From: Rhizobium sp. CCGE531
GTDB lineage: Bacteria > Pseudomonadota > Alphaproteobacteria > Rhizobiales > Rhizobiaceae
Direction: 5' to 3'
Assembly (NCBI RefSeq): GCF_003627795.1
Contig: NZ_CP032685.1
Location: 806,001-870,000 of the forward strand
Length of the DNA: 64,000 nt
This document shows, piece by piece, positions 8,570-17,771 of this stretch. The translations under genes and the position numbers were made by a program. Each line of letters opens with the position of its first letter. Within the stretch, counting starts at the first letter, position 1. The notes beneath the pieces are model-generated. The model ran no database searches and was not told the DNA's origin. It saw only the letters and a list, made by a program, of their open reading frames with translations.

Positions 8570-8577
8570 TCCTCCCT

Positions 8578-8615
8578 GACACCGGCGCGCCTGTCACGTC
8601 GGTGTCGCATTTTTT
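8578..8615 (+). terminator. Intercistronic terminator/attenuator-like hairpin between tauA and tauB
   Basis: GACACCG (8578-8584) pairs with CGGTGTC (8600-8606) and is followed by GCA and a run of T residues. The hairpin lies in the 55-bp gap before tauB, so it probably ends part of the transcripts and gives excess binding protein over transporter. Confidence 0.55.
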
Positions 8616-8624
8616 GAGGGCCCC

Positions 8625-9413
8625 ATGCTTCAAGTCGACCATGCCAGTGTTTTCTTTGCGGCGCGTGACGGCAGAACCGTTCACGCGCTCGACCGCGTTT
8701 CCTTCAACATTCCAGAGCGCGGTATCGTCGTGGCGCTTGGCGCATCCGGCTGCGGCAAGTCCACTCTGCTCAATGCGATCGCCGGTTTCCTGCCGCTTTC
8801 GGAGGGAAAGATCACCCTTGATGGCAGACCCGTCTCCGGTCCGGGCGCCGATCGTGGCGTCGTCTTCCAGAAGGACGCGTTGCTGCCATGGAAAACGGTG
8901 ATCGATAACGTCGCCCTCGGCCTGCAATTTGCCGGACTGGGAAAACGGGAACGCCGGGATCGCGCAGCCGAGTTGCTGCGGCTCGTCGGCCTGACCGATT
9001 TTGCCAATGCCCTGCCCTATGAATTGTCGGGGGGCATGCGCCAGCGTGTCGGCATTGCCCGCGCACTCGCCACCGATCCGGACATCCTGTTGATGGACGA
9101 ACCCTTCGGCGCGCTCGACAGCCTGACGCGCGAACAGATGCAGGAATTGCTGGTGTCGATCTGGGCGAGAACCGACAAGCGCATCTTCTTCATCACCCAT
9201 TCGATCGAGGAAGCGCTGTTTCTCGGCACGGAGGTGCTGGTCATGTCTCCACGGCCAGGGCGGGTGGTTGCCCGCTTCGAACTTGATTTCGTGCATCGCT
9301 TTGCCGAGAGCGGCGACACGCGGGCGATCGTCACGTCGCCCGCGTTCGGCAATCTCCGCGAGGAAATTCGCGCCATTCTCCACGACGCCGACAATATCAG
9401 GAGCGCGGCATGA
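8625..9413 (+). CDS. tauB: Taurine/sulfonate ABC transporter, ATP-binding protein
   Basis: A 262-residue ABC ATPase of normal length. Walker A is GASGCGKST at 39-47, the Q-loop is FQKDALLPW at 81-89, the signature is LSGGMRQR at 134-141, Walker B is ILLMDEP at 154-160 with FGALD following, and the switch histidine is FFITHS. The Q-loop sequence is typical of the nitrate/taurine/sulfonate subfamily. The stop overlaps the tauC start by ATGA, giving translational coupling. Confidence 0.92.
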   Translation: MLQVDHASVFFAARDGRTVHALDRVSFNIPERGIVVALGASGCGKSTLLNAIAGFLPLSEGKITLDGRPVSGPGADRGVVFQKDALLPWKTVIDNVALGLQFAGLGKRERRDRAAELLRLVGLTDFANALPYELSGGMRQRVGIARALATDPDILLMDEPFGALDSLTREQMQELLVSIWARTDKRIFFITHSIEEALFLGTEVLVMSPRPGRVVARFELDFVHRFAESGDTRAIVTSPAFGNLREEIRAILHDADNIRSAA

Positions 9414-10264
9414 GCGATATTATCGAGACGCGCCCGATCGCAGCCTCCCGGAAAGAGGCGCAACCGAAGCTGGTTCGCATTCCCGGTTTCGGGGTCGGCG
9501 ACAAGCCCACCATCGTCATCAGCATCGGCACGGCAATCGTCTGTCTTGCGCTGTGGTGGCTGGTCGCCAAGCTCGGCCTGGTATCGCACCTCTTCCTGCC
9601 TCGCCCGGACGAAGTTCTAACGCAGATCGGCGTCGTCTATCGCGACGGCTATGCCGGCGCTTCGCTTTTGGAGCACATACTCGCCAGCCTGTTCCGCATC
9701 GTCGTTGCGGCCGCCATCGCGATCATCGTCGGCATTCCCGTCGGCCTGCTGATGGGCTTCAACCGCTGGGCAAAGGGGATTCTCGATACGCCGATCGAAT
9801 TCTACTGGCCCTTGCCTCCGCTTTCCTATCTGCCACTGATGATCATATGGCTCGGCATCGGCGAAACGTCGAAGATCACGCTCCTCGTGCTTGCGATGTT
9901 CGCGCCGATCTGCCTCTCCGCGCAGGCGGGCGTCCGTTCGCTGCCGCTCGAGCGCGTCAATGCCGCCCGTTCTCTGGGCGCGAGCCGGCTGCAGCTCTTC
10001 TTCGCCGTCGTGCTTCCATCGGCGCTGCCGGAAATTCTGACGGGCGTGCGGATCGCCTTCGGCATCGGCTGGGGAACGCTGGTGGCGGCCGAACTCATCG
10101 CCTCCACCCGCGGCATCGGCTTCATGATCATGTCGGCATCGCAGTTCCTTGCCACCGACGTCGTCTTCGTCGGCATCGGCATCATTGCGGCCTGCGCATT
10201 CGCCTTTTCCGCCGCCGTCCGCATCCTCGAGGCCGTTCTGGTTCCCTGGAAGGGCAAGCTTTAG
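9410..10264 (+). CDS. tauC: Taurine/sulfonate ABC transporter, permease
   Basis: A 284-residue inner-membrane permease with about six hydrophobic segments. The ATPase-docking loop is [27 protein letters not shown], and it has the [16 protein letters not shown] motif of the SsuC/TauC family. It overlaps tauB by 4 bp and is followed after 87 bp by the SsuD-like monooxygenase gene. Confidence 0.92.
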   Translation: MSDIIETRPIAASRKEAQPKLVRIPGFGVGDKPTIVISIGTAIVCLALWWLVAKLGLVSHLFLPRPDEVLTQIGVVYRDGYAGASLLEHILASLFRIVVAAAIAIIVGIPVGLLMGFNRWAKGILDTPIEFYWPLPPLSYLPLMIIWLGIGETSKITLLVLAMFAPICLSAQAGVRSLPLERVNAARSLGASRLQLFFAVVLPSALPEILTGVRIAFGIGWGTLVAAELIASTRGIGFMIMSASQFLATDVVFVGIGIIAACAFAFSAAVRILEAVLVPWKGKL

Positions 10265-10351
10265 CCGCGACGGGCCGTGAACCGATGTCGCTCGCGGCCC
10301 TCCTCACCACTCAATCACTCATTCGATTGAGACAGACCTACAGGCGCAGGC

Positions 10352-11434
10352 ATGAGCAGCAATTGCGAATTTCTCTGGTACATCCCTAACGACGTTAACC
10401 CGGGCCATCGCGGCGACACCGCCGTCGAAAACCACAACAGCCTGGAGACGCTGACTAGCCACGCCAAGGCGCTGGAGGACCACGGCTGGAAGGGCGCGCT
10501 CATCGGCACCGGATGGGGCCGCCCCGACACATTCACCGTCGCGGCTGCCCTTGTCGTTCGCACCACCACGTTCGAGCCGCTGATCGCGATCCGCCCCGGC
10601 TATTGGCGACCGGCACATTTCGCCTCCGCCGCCGCGACGCTGGATCAACTCAGCGGCGGCCGCGTGCGCGTCAACATCGTATCAGGCAGGGATAATCTTG
10701 CCGCCTATGGCGATAGCGAGGGCGACCAGGCGCATCGCTATGGTCGCACCAAGGAGTTCATGCGGCTCACCCGCAAGCTCTGGACGGAGGAGAACGTCTC
10801 CTATGAGGGCGAGCATTTTCGCGTGAACGATTCCACGGCCGCCCCACGCATCCAGCCTCGTGGTGATCGCCTGCATCCCAAACTCTATTTCGGCGGCGCC
10901 TCGAATGCGGCGGAGCGCGTTTCCGCCACGGAGGCCGATGTCCAGCTCTTCTGGGGCGAGCCGCTCGCCGACATCGGCGAACGGATCAGCCGGCTCAAGG
11001 CAATGAGCAGAGAGCTCGATCGCGATCTTCCGCCTCTGGAGTTCGGGCTGCGCATCACGACTCTGGTTCGCGACACGACGGAGCAGGCCTGGGCCGATGC
11101 CGAGGCGAAGGTTGCGGAAATGGCCGGAGGCACCGGAGCTCGCTGGAGCGATCATCGGCAATCGGTCGCCGTCGGCCAGAAGCGGCTGTTCGATCTCGCC
11201 GCGCGCGGCGACGTGCTCGATGACAATCTCTATACCGCGCCGGGCAAATTCGGCGGCGGAGGGGCGGGCACCACCTGGTTGGTCGGCTCGGCCGAAGATG
11301 TCGCCCGTTCGCTGCGCAAATATCGCGATCTGGGCATCACGCATTTCGTCCTCTCGGACACGCCCTATCTCCCGGAAATCAAACGACAGGGCGAGCAATT
11401 ATTGCCGCTCCTGCGCGAGCACGTTTCGGCATGA
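10352..11434 (+). CDS. FMN-dependent alkanesulfonate monooxygenase (SsuD-like LLM enzyme)
   Basis: A 360-residue luciferase-like enzyme. The order and wording follow SsuD: an N-terminal FLWYIPND, FEPLIAIRPGYWRPAHFASAAATLDQLSGGR, the flavin segment HPKLYFGGASNAAERVS, then QLFWGEPLADIGERI, and the C-terminal STWLVG/ITHFVLSDTPYL region. SsuD releases sulfite and an aldehyde from C1-C6 or longer sulfonates using FMNH2 and oxygen. It follows tauABC in the same direction, so a sulfonate enters by TauABC and is desulfonated here. No TauD dioxygenase and no SsuE reductase lie nearby. Confidence 0.85.
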   Translation: MSSNCEFLWYIPNDVNPGHRGDTAVENHNSLETLTSHAKALEDHGWKGALIGTGWGRPDTFTVAAALVVRTTTFEPLIAIRPGYWRPAHFASAAATLDQLSGGRVRVNIVSGRDNLAAYGDSEGDQAHRYGRTKEFMRLTRKLWTEENVSYEGEHFRVNDSTAAPRIQPRGDRLHPKLYFGGASNAAERVSATEADVQLFWGEPLADIGERISRLKAMSRELDRDLPPLEFGLRITTLVRDTTEQAWADAEAKVAEMAGGTGARWSDHRQSVAVGQKRLFDLAARGDVLDDNLYTAPGKFGGGGAGTTWLVGSAEDVARSLRKYRDLGITHFVLSDTPYLPEIKRQGEQLLPLLREHVSA

Positions 11435-11659
11435 TCGAGCGGCGCCATACGACTACCGGCGCCATCATCGGTGTCGGTGTCGCCCGTCGAGCCTCGACCG
11501 TGCATTGCGGTGTTGCCGGCAACATCTGATCGCCTGGGTCGTCACGCTACCGGCCGCGGCGGTGATTTAATCCCGCAGAACCGCAAACCAAACTCTGATC
11601 TCATTTGTCGGTGATTATACCGCCGTGAGGGTTTTATTGCGCTTGCGATTTATTTATAG

Positions 11660-11696
11660 GCAAGGCTAAATATCTTCACCACTTTCTTAGCCTTGC
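11660..11696 (+). promoter_or_regulatory. Inverted repeat upstream of mntR, candidate operator
   Basis: GCAAGGCTAA (11660-11669) and TTAGCCTTGC (11687-11696) form a perfect 10-bp inverted repeat with a 17-bp spacer ending 14 bp before the mntR start. The left arm also forms a shorter imperfect palindrome (TATAG-GCAAG-GCTAAATA) that resembles MntR boxes. Autoregulation by manganese-loaded MntR is the likely function; which of the two symmetries counts is not decidable by eye. Confidence 0.45.
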
Positions 11697-11710
11697 GAAG
11701 GTGAGCCATC

Positions 11711-12160
11711 TTGACGAAACCGCCTGCCACCCCGGAAAGCCGTCTTTCTTCAACCGAAGTGGAGACGCATGTCGAGGCCTTTCAAAAAAGCCGCGACGAT
11801 CGACGTACGGAATTGATGGAAGACTACGTCGAGCTCATCGCCGACCTGATAGAGCATGCCGGAGAGGCACGCCAGACCGATATTGCGCAGAGACTGGGGG
11901 TAACGCAGCCGACGGTCGCAAAGATGCTTAAGCGTCTGGCCGAGGAAAACCTGATCACGCAGCGCCCCTATCGCGGCGTCTTCCTGACCGAGGAAGGTCA
12001 GCGCCTGGCGGTTGCGACCCGGCGACGGCACGTGGTTGTTGAAGCCGTCCTCTGCCGTCTCGGCGTCGATCCCGACACCGCACGAAATGATGCCGAGGGC
12101 ATCGAACACCATGTCAGCGAAAAGACCCTCGAAGCGTTTGAACGCTTTTTGAAGACGTGA
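11711..12160 (+). CDS. mntR: Manganese-responsive transcriptional regulator MntR (DtxR family)
   Basis: A 149-residue DtxR-family regulator lacking the SH3 domain, the size of proteobacterial MntR. The winged helix contains [22 protein letters not shown] and the metal-binding/dimerisation part contains [34 protein letters not shown] with the expected His and Glu ligands. The start is TTG at 11711, with AAGGTGAG in front. MntR with Mn(II) usually represses mntH; no Mn transporter is in this window, so the target is elsewhere. The neighbouring genes are unrelated in function. Confidence 0.88.
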   Translation: MTKPPATPESRLSSTEVETHVEAFQKSRDDRRTELMEDYVELIADLIEHAGEARQTDIAQRLGVTQPTVAKMLKRLAEENLITQRPYRGVFLTEEGQRLAVATRRRHVVVEAVLCRLGVDPDTARNDAEGIEHHVSEKTLEAFERFLKT

Positions 12161-12380
12161 TGGTTGCAAATATCGCGCAAATTCGGCTGTTCATTGAGCC
12201 GAAGAGCCTTTTTGGGCACAGTTTCAACAGGAATGAATTGAAAATAAGCCGCAATTGATCGCCCGGCTTGACCCAATATCCGATATCAACGCAAGCTTTA
12301 CAAATGCTCGTTAAGCAGAACTTAGCGAACCGCCGGTCTTTCTATTTGACATACTTGTTTTATTGCCGGCGCAGGGAATC

Positions 12381-13850
12381 ATGATGAACGCCCAGGATCT
12401 TAGCAGCACCGTTTTCGACCTCGCCCCCGTCGCCATGTGGCTGGAGGATTTCAGCGGCGTCAAGGAGCAATTCGAACTCTGGCGCGCGGAAAGCGTGACG
12501 GACCTGCGCTCATATTTGCTTGCCGACGTCCAGCGCGTCGCGGCCTGCTCGCAAAGGATCAGGCTCCTTGCCGTCAATGCCAAGACGCTGGAACTCTTCG
12601 AAGCGCCGTCCTTCGAGGTGCTGGCCGGCGGGGTTTCCAGGATATTCCGGGACGAGATGCTGCAAAGCCATGTGAACGAGCTGGTGGCTCTCTGGGAAGG
12701 CAGGACCGAGTTTTCCGGCACGACGGTCAATTATTCGCTTGGTGGCAGAAGGCTCGATATCCAGCTTCGCGGCGTCATTCTGCCGGGGCATGAGACATCC
12801 TGGAACAGGTTGCTGCTGACCACGGAGGATGTGACGGCACGCGAGGAAGCAAGGCGCCTGGAGGAACGGCAGCGCCGCTATGCGGAGGCTTTATTCGAGC
12901 ATTCGCCGGTGTCCCTATGGGTCGAGGACTTCAGCCGTATCAAGATCTTGCTCGACGAAATCCGTGATCGCGGCATTGTCGACTTTCAGGTATTTCTCGA
13001 CGTGCATCCGGAATTCGTACAGCAATGTATGAGCGAGATCAGCGTGCTCGATGTCAACCAGGCGACGCTCGACCTCTTCTGCGCCGCCGATCGCCAGACC
13101 CTGTACCACCGGATCGGCGACGTGTTCCGCGACGATATGGAAAAGCATTTTCGCGGCCAGTTGGTGGAATTGTGGAACGGACGGCTCTTTCATCAACGCG
13201 AAGTGCTGAACTATGCGCTCGACGGATCGGATCGCCACGTTCTCCTGCAGTTTTCCGTCTTTCCCGGTTATGAGGACGACTGGTCGCTGGTGCAAGTGGC
13301 ACTCACCGACATTACCGCGCGCAAAAAGGCGGAAGCCTATCTCGAATATCTCGGTAAGCACGATGTACTGACCAGGCTTTTCAACCGCGCCTTCTATATG
13401 GACGAACTCAACAGGCTGGAGCGCAAATCGCTTCGACCGGTCTCGGCCATCATCCTCGATCTCAACGCCCTCAAGGAGGCTAACGACGAGAGCGGGCACG
13501 ACGCCGGCGACGCATTGCTGCGCCGGATGGGCGAGGTGCTGAACAGCGTCGTATCCTTGCCGAACCACGCCGCCCGCATCGGCGGCGACGAGTTTGCCAT
13601 TCTCATGCCCGGCGCGGACGACGTCACGGCTGCCGCGATGGTTGAGACGATCAACGAACTGCTGAAGATCAACAATCAGTTCTATTCCAGCGCGCCGCTC
13701 AGCGTCTCCATCGGCGTTGCGACGAGCCAGCCCGGCGAGACCATGGAATCCATGATCAAGCGCGCGGATCTCGGCATGTACGAGCAGAAGAAGGCCCATT
13801 ACGCCGCGGCCGCCACCATGGGCGCACATCAGGCAAAGCACGGCGCTTGA
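12381..13850 (+). CDS. Tandem PAS-like sensor diguanylate cyclase (GGDEF)
   Basis: About 489 residues from ATG 12381. The N-terminal half is a duplicated PAS-like sensor: PVAMWLEDFSGVK begins the first copy and PVSLWVEDFSRIK the second, each followed by a segment such as LLAVNAKTLELFEA or VLDVNQATLDLFCA. The C-terminal GGDEF domain has HDVLTRLFNRAFY, LDLNALKEANDESGHDAGD and the active site RIGGDEFAIL, so it should make cyclic di-GMP. The RxxD inhibitory site five residues before GGDEF is missing (SLPN there), so product inhibition is probably absent. There is no EAL domain or membrane segment. It is monocistronic. Confidence 0.9.
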   Translation: MMNAQDLSSTVFDLAPVAMWLEDFSGVKEQFELWRAESVTDLRSYLLADVQRVAACSQRIRLLAVNAKTLELFEAPSFEVLAGGVSRIFRDEMLQSHVNELVALWEGRTEFSGTTVNYSLGGRRLDIQLRGVILPGHETSWNRLLLTTEDVTAREEARRLEERQRRYAEALFEHSPVSLWVEDFSRIKILLDEIRDRGIVDFQVFLDVHPEFVQQCMSEISVLDVNQATLDLFCAADRQTLYHRIGDVFRDDMEKHFRGQLVELWNGRLFHQREVLNYALDGSDRHVLLQFSVFPGYEDDWSLVQVALTDITARKKAEAYLEYLGKHDVLTRLFNRAFYMDELNRLERKSLRPVSAIILDLNALKEANDESGHDAGDALLRRMGEVLNSVVSLPNHAARIGGDEFAILMPGADDVTAAAMVETINELLKINNQFYSSAPLSVSIGVATSQPGETMESMIKRADLGMYEQKKAHYAAAATMGAHQAKHGA

Positions 13851-13971
13851 ATCATCGGGCCTAGAAGCTGATGCCGCAATCAGTTGAAATAGCTGATTTT
13901 CATGCGCCCGGCGATCGGGAACAAAAACCGCGACACCTCATTTGGCCTTCTGGAAAAGAGGGAGCTCTGAA

Positions 13972-14811
13972 ATGGAAGATCAAACGACCAATGTCGTCGT
14001 CGCTACCCGGACGGCGCTCGACCAGGCCTCGGCACTTGCCGTCCACTATGGCTTCTCGCTTCTCGGCGCGATCATTCTCCTGATCGGCGGCTGGATTCTC
14101 GCCGGCATTATCAGCCGCTCCGCCTATCGCGTCATCTCGCGTATTCGCGGCATCGACGAAACCCTGGCGAGTTTCTTCCAGAACCTCCTGCACTACAGCC
14201 TGCTGATACTGGTCTTCATCACCGTTCTTGGACAATTCGGCGTTCAGACCGCCTCCATCATCGCCGCTCTCGGTGCTGCCGGCCTGGCGGTCGGCCTGGC
14301 GCTGCAAGGCACGCTGCAAAACATCGCGGCCGGCATCATGCTGTTGATCCTGCGGCCATTCCGGGTCGGCGAATATATCGAGACGGTCAACGTCAAAGGC
14401 TACATCAGGGATATCGGCCTCTTCGCAACGGAGATGAAAACGGCGGACGGCCTCTATCTCATGGCACCGAACTCCACGCTCTGGAATACCCCCATAATCA
14501 ACTACAGCCGCGAACCGGATCGCCGTCAGGAATTGTCCGTTGCCTTGGGCGAAAATGCCGACATCGACCTTGCCCGAAAGACCATCCTCGACGTCTTGAA
14601 GGCGGATCAGCGCATCAGGAACGCTCCCGCGTCGAAGGTCTATCTCGACGATCTGGCCATCGACCAAACCGTCTTGAACATCGAATATTGGACAATCACC
14701 GCGTCATGGACAGATGTTCGGCACGATGTCGTGTCAAGACTGAAGGCCCGGCTTGTCGGGCCTGACATCACGGTCAAGTCACCCACCGAGCCTACGGGGC
14801 CGGCCGATTGA
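13972..14811 (+). CDS. MscS-family small-conductance mechanosensitive channel
   Basis: A 279-residue inner-membrane channel close to E. coli MscS (286). Three membrane helices are followed by the pore helix AALGAAGLAVGLALQGTLQNIAAGIMLLILRPFRVGEYIE, the family signature. The beta domain contains MAPNSTLWNTPIINYSR. ATG 13972 is chosen for the AGGGAG site; an upstream ATG at 13942 would add ten residues of poor quality. It releases solutes during hypo-osmotic shock and stands alone. Confidence 0.92.
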   Translation: MEDQTTNVVVATRTALDQASALAVHYGFSLLGAIILLIGGWILAGIISRSAYRVISRIRGIDETLASFFQNLLHYSLLILVFITVLGQFGVQTASIIAALGAAGLAVGLALQGTLQNIAAGIMLLILRPFRVGEYIETVNVKGYIRDIGLFATEMKTADGLYLMAPNSTLWNTPIINYSREPDRRQELSVALGENADIDLARKTILDVLKADQRIRNAPASKVYLDDLAIDQTVLNIEYWTITASWTDVRHDVVSRLKARLVGPDITVKSPTEPTGPAD

Positions 14812-14822
14812 CCCTCTTCGTG

Positions 14823-14927
14823 CTAGAGCAATTCCAGGAAAAGTGCATAGCGGTTTTCCGTCCGGAATTGCGTAGAAACAAAAGGCTAGAGCGTTTTCGC
14901 GATTCGAAGAAAAGCGGAAACGCTCTA
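14823..14927. repeat. Rhizobial-type intergenic palindromic repeat (RIME/ABC-like)
   Basis: A two-part element. The first part pairs GAGCAATTCC with GGAATTGC around a GC-rich centre. The second is TAGAGCGTTTTCGC (14887-14900) facing GCGGAAACGCTCTA (14914-14927), a 13-of-14 match. Sequences of this kind are dispersed in many copies between genes of Rhizobium and Agrobacterium, which I know from memory and cannot count here. It lies between the MscS gene and the convergent gene at 15072 and can fold into two hairpins. Confidence 0.65.
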
Positions 14928-15071
14928 AGCCTGCCGCCGGCAGGGAGCTGAACCAGCGGCAGGCTTCGCGAGGCCATAATACCTCGAGCAAGATCGGTCT
15001 CTTGCCTGCCTTAAACTTGCCTGAGTGGCATTTGTTCCGCGCGTGACCGGCAGAGGCTTTACCGGCTCACC

Positions 15072-15749
15072 CTACCATTTGACGCGGTAATCGAGGCGCA
15101 GATTGCCGGCTGGCGTCAAAGTCTCCAGATCGGCGAAGGATGCCGAGAAATTGAGATTCGGCGCCAATGGCTGCTGAAACGAGACCGTGCTGGAAAAGGT
15201 GCTGCCCACATCCTTCAAATTACCGATTGCGGAAAACGAGGTTCCCGTCCACGGAACAGCGACGGTGACGGCCTGCGTCGCGGTGATGGAGTTTGCCGCG
15301 TTTCGCGATCCTGCGTAATTCACGTTCAACGAGCGGGACGTGCTCATATCCAGGTTTTCGGATACCGTCCAGCTCCGCGAGCGTTCGAGGCAAAGGGCTC
15401 CCATGCTGTTCAGAGTATCGACCCTCAAGGCGACTTCACGACGCCATACGGTCGAAAAACGCCTGTGATCGTCGATCGCCGTGCCCCACAAGGTCGCCAA
15501 GCTGCTGCTGGGGAGGAGCGCGCCGCTGGCTGCGCCACCGAAGCCGAGATCCATGCCCGCGCTGACGTCCCACGCCATCGGCAACCGAAAACCAAGCGTC
15601 GTCTTGTATGTTCGCGGCGCGACCTTGACCGGCGACCAGATCATCAGATCGCTGGCTTTGGACACCTGCGGCAAGCTGACACTCGCGAAAAGACCAAGAA
15701 CGCCACGCAGGACGCGTTTTGACTTGAAGCCCATGTTAAAAGCCCGCAT
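15072..15749 (-). CDS. Predicted secreted outer-membrane-like protein, uncharacterised
   Basis: About 225 residues with a basic, hydrophobic N-terminus (KSKRVLRGVLGLFASVSLPQVSKA) that looks like a signal peptide. The mature region alternates polar and hydrophobic residues (TYKTTLGFRLPM, SFSAIGNLKDVGSTFSSTVSFQQPL, NLNFSASFADLETLTP, NLRLDYRVKW) and ends in a tryptophan, as expected of a small beta-barrel. The start could be 15749 or ATG 15734. No family was recognised and there is no linked gene. Confidence 0.55.
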   Translation of the reverse strand: MRAFNMGFKSKRVLRGVLGLFASVSLPQVSKASDLMIWSPVKVAPRTYKTTLGFRLPMAWDVSAGMDLGFGGAASGALLPSSSLATLWGTAIDDHRRFSTVWRREVALRVDTLNSMGALCLERSRSWTVSENLDMSTSRSLNVNYAGSRNAANSITATQAVTVAVPWTGTSFSAIGNLKDVGSTFSSTVSFQQPLAPNLNFSASFADLETLTPAGNLRLDYRVKW

Positions 15750-16211
15750 TCTCTGTGCCCGGACGCGACGATGTCCAGGGCGCACTAAGACAACAGCCAG
15801 ACACGGAACAACGCCGCATTCTGGCTTCGGATTGATTTTGTTCGCTTAAGCGCCGGCAGATCGCAGCGCATCGGAGCCACATGTTGACGACATCCGATTG
15901 AAGGAAATGACGCCGCTCCAAATCAGGCAGCCCCTTCGCGCAAAAGACTCCCATCCGGCGCCGCGCTTGTAAACCCCGCGCGCCGATGTTTTTTGCTGCG
16001 TTGCACACATGTCGCACTCGCGACACGGCCGCCTTGAAACCGTAACACCGCGAGTGGCCTGAAAAACTGGCCCTTCCCCATGTTCAATGACGGATGATCA
16101 CATTCCCGCGATCAAGCGCCGGCGAGGCAACGAAGCGGCAGCCCCTCGCCTCACCACCGCGCTGACAATGTGATGGATATCGGATAGTTTTCCGGTCGAA
16201 AGGAAACATCG
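15750..16211. other. 462-bp intergenic region, no gene recognised
   Basis: Short frames exist on both strands (for example a 96-codon frame at 15736-16026 minus), but their composition is cysteine/arginine-rich and they lack a ribosome site, so none is called. Promoters for the two divergent flanking genes must lie here. Confidence 0.5.
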
Positions 16212-16736
16212 TTGCGCATTCCGCCCATCATCATCACCGCACGCGTTCACCCTGAAGACCTCGCTCCCTTCAATCGCCTTCGCCAGGAGAACTTCCCTCC
16301 CGAAGGGAACTTTCTTGAGGCGCATGTCACGATCTTCCACCATCTTCCGGGACAGCATCTCGTACGCGTACGGGAACTGGTCGCGAAGCTCATCGAGGAT
16401 CGGGACGCACCAGCGGCGGTTGTAAGCGGTGTGCGCCATCTCGGGGCGGGTGTCGCATTTGCAATCGATAGCCCCGGCCTGCTCGATCTGCGCGCCGAAA
16501 TGGTTGCGCTCTTCGGATCGTGGCCGGGACCTCAGGACCTGCGGAAGTGGCGACCGCACATCACCATCCAAAATAAAGCTCCGAGAGCGAAGGCGGATGC
16601 GCTCTTCTTCCAACTGCGAGAGGGGTTTGAACGGCGGCCGATCAGGATCACCGGAATTGATCTCTCCAGCTATCTCGGCGGCCCGTGGCAGCATGAGGCC
16701 ACAGTGCCATTCAAACGCGATGAGGAACCCAAGTAG
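16212..16736 (+). CDS. 2'-5' RNA ligase-like 2H phosphoesterase
   Basis: A 174-residue protein with the two H-x-T/S signatures that define the 2H superfamily: EAHVTIFHH near residues 37-45 and RPHITIQNK near 116-124. The spacing fits the LigT/YjcG-like branch. TTG is the probable start, with AAAGGAAA eight bases upstream. Members hydrolyse cyclic phosphates or act on RNA 2'-5' links; the real substrate is not known. It is isolated and convergent with the LysR gene at 16759. Confidence 0.85.
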   Translation: MRIPPIIITARVHPEDLAPFNRLRQENFPPEGNFLEAHVTIFHHLPGQHLVRVRELVAKLIEDRDAPAAVVSGVRHLGAGVAFAIDSPGLLDLRAEMVALFGSWPGPQDLRKWRPHITIQNKAPRAKADALFFQLREGFERRPIRITGIDLSSYLGGPWQHEATVPFKRDEEPK

Positions 16737-16758
16737 GCATACGCTTTTAGAATCTGCA

Positions 16759-17667
16759 TCAAGCTTGTCTCTGAGGCGTGACCTCGCTCAACAGCCAATC
16801 CTGGAACAATGTCGCAGTCTCGTTCGTCTGCTTCTTTTCCGGCATGACAACATAATAGCTGTTCTCGGTCGGCATCGGCAGATCGAACAGCGGCAGGAGC
16901 GTGCCCGTCTTCAACTCCTCTTCGATCAGATAGGTAGGCAGAAGCGCGACACCGAGCCCGGAAATTGCCGCGGCGATGATCATGGAAAATTGGTCGAAGC
17001 GCGCGCCGGGATAGGCGTTTTCGGCCGGCAGTTTCTGCAGGTCGAACCATTGCGCCCAGAGCTTCGGGCGTGTGGTCAGATGCAGCAGCGGCGCATGCGA
17101 TAGATCCTCCGGACCGCCGAGATCGAGCCGCCCGGCCAGTTGCCGGCCGGCGACGGGAAGGACGGTCTCGCTGCAAAGAAACGTCGCGACCGCTCCGGCC
17201 CAGGCCGGCAAGCCATAGTGAATGGCGAGATCGAAATTGTCCTCATCGAAACTGAAGGGTTTGGAGCGCGATTCCACGGTGACGGCGACATCACGGTGCT
17301 CCTCGAGAAATCGGCCGAGGCGGGGTACCAGCCAGCGCGTGCCGAAGGTTGGCAAGGTCGCGACCTTCAGCGACAATTTCATCTGGCCGGCGGCAACGGC
17401 GCCGATCATCAGCCGCTCCGAACGCAGGAGCAGGTCCTTGACCTCCGGCAGCAGCCGAAGCCCGGCCTCAGAGAGCACGACACGCTGGCGGACGCGTTCG
17501 AACAGCTTTAGACCCGTCTGCTGCTCCAGATCGCTGATCTGGCGGCTGACGGCGCTTTGGGTAAGATTGAGCTCTTCGGCGGCGCGCGAAAAATTCTGAT
17601 GGCGCGCGGCGCATTCGAATGCCTGCAGATTGACGATGTCAGGGATGAGGCGTCGACGCATGATCAT
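16759..17667 (-). CDS. LysR-family regulator (GcvA-like), probable regulator of the 2-oxoadipate gene
   Basis: A 302-residue LysR protein. The N-terminal winged helix reads LQAFECAARHQNFSRAAEELNLTQSAVSRQISDLEQQTGLKLFERV, and the C-terminal effector domain has the GcvA-like DNFDLAIHYGLP and GLGVALLPTYLIEEEL segments. It is divergent from the DUF1338 gene at 17772 with 104 bp between, the usual LysR arrangement, so it probably controls that gene in response to a lysine or 2-oxoadipate signal. Confidence 0.88.
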   Translation of the reverse strand: MIMRRRLIPDIVNLQAFECAARHQNFSRAAEELNLTQSAVSRQISDLEQQTGLKLFERVRQRVVLSEAGLRLLPEVKDLLLRSERLMIGAVAAGQMKLSLKVATLPTFGTRWLVPRLGRFLEEHRDVAVTVESRSKPFSFDEDNFDLAIHYGLPAWAGAVATFLCSETVLPVAGRQLAGRLDLGGPEDLSHAPLLHLTTRPKLWAQWFDLQKLPAENAYPGARFDQFSMIIAAAISGLGVALLPTYLIEEELKTGTLLPLFDLPMPTENSYYVVMPEKKQTNETATLFQDWLLSEVTPQRQA

Positions 17668-17771
17668 TCCATTTTCGCATCAAGTTAGAATTCTCTCTCA
17701 CAAGACCGGCTGCCAAACAAGAGATATCCTGCCAATTAGGAATGACATAGCCTTTCAGGAAGAGATCGTAC

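Noticed and set aside
15736..16026. 96-codon minus frame upstream of the outer-membrane-like gene
   Set aside because: Cysteine/arginine-rich composition and no ribosome site or homology; treated as intergenic.
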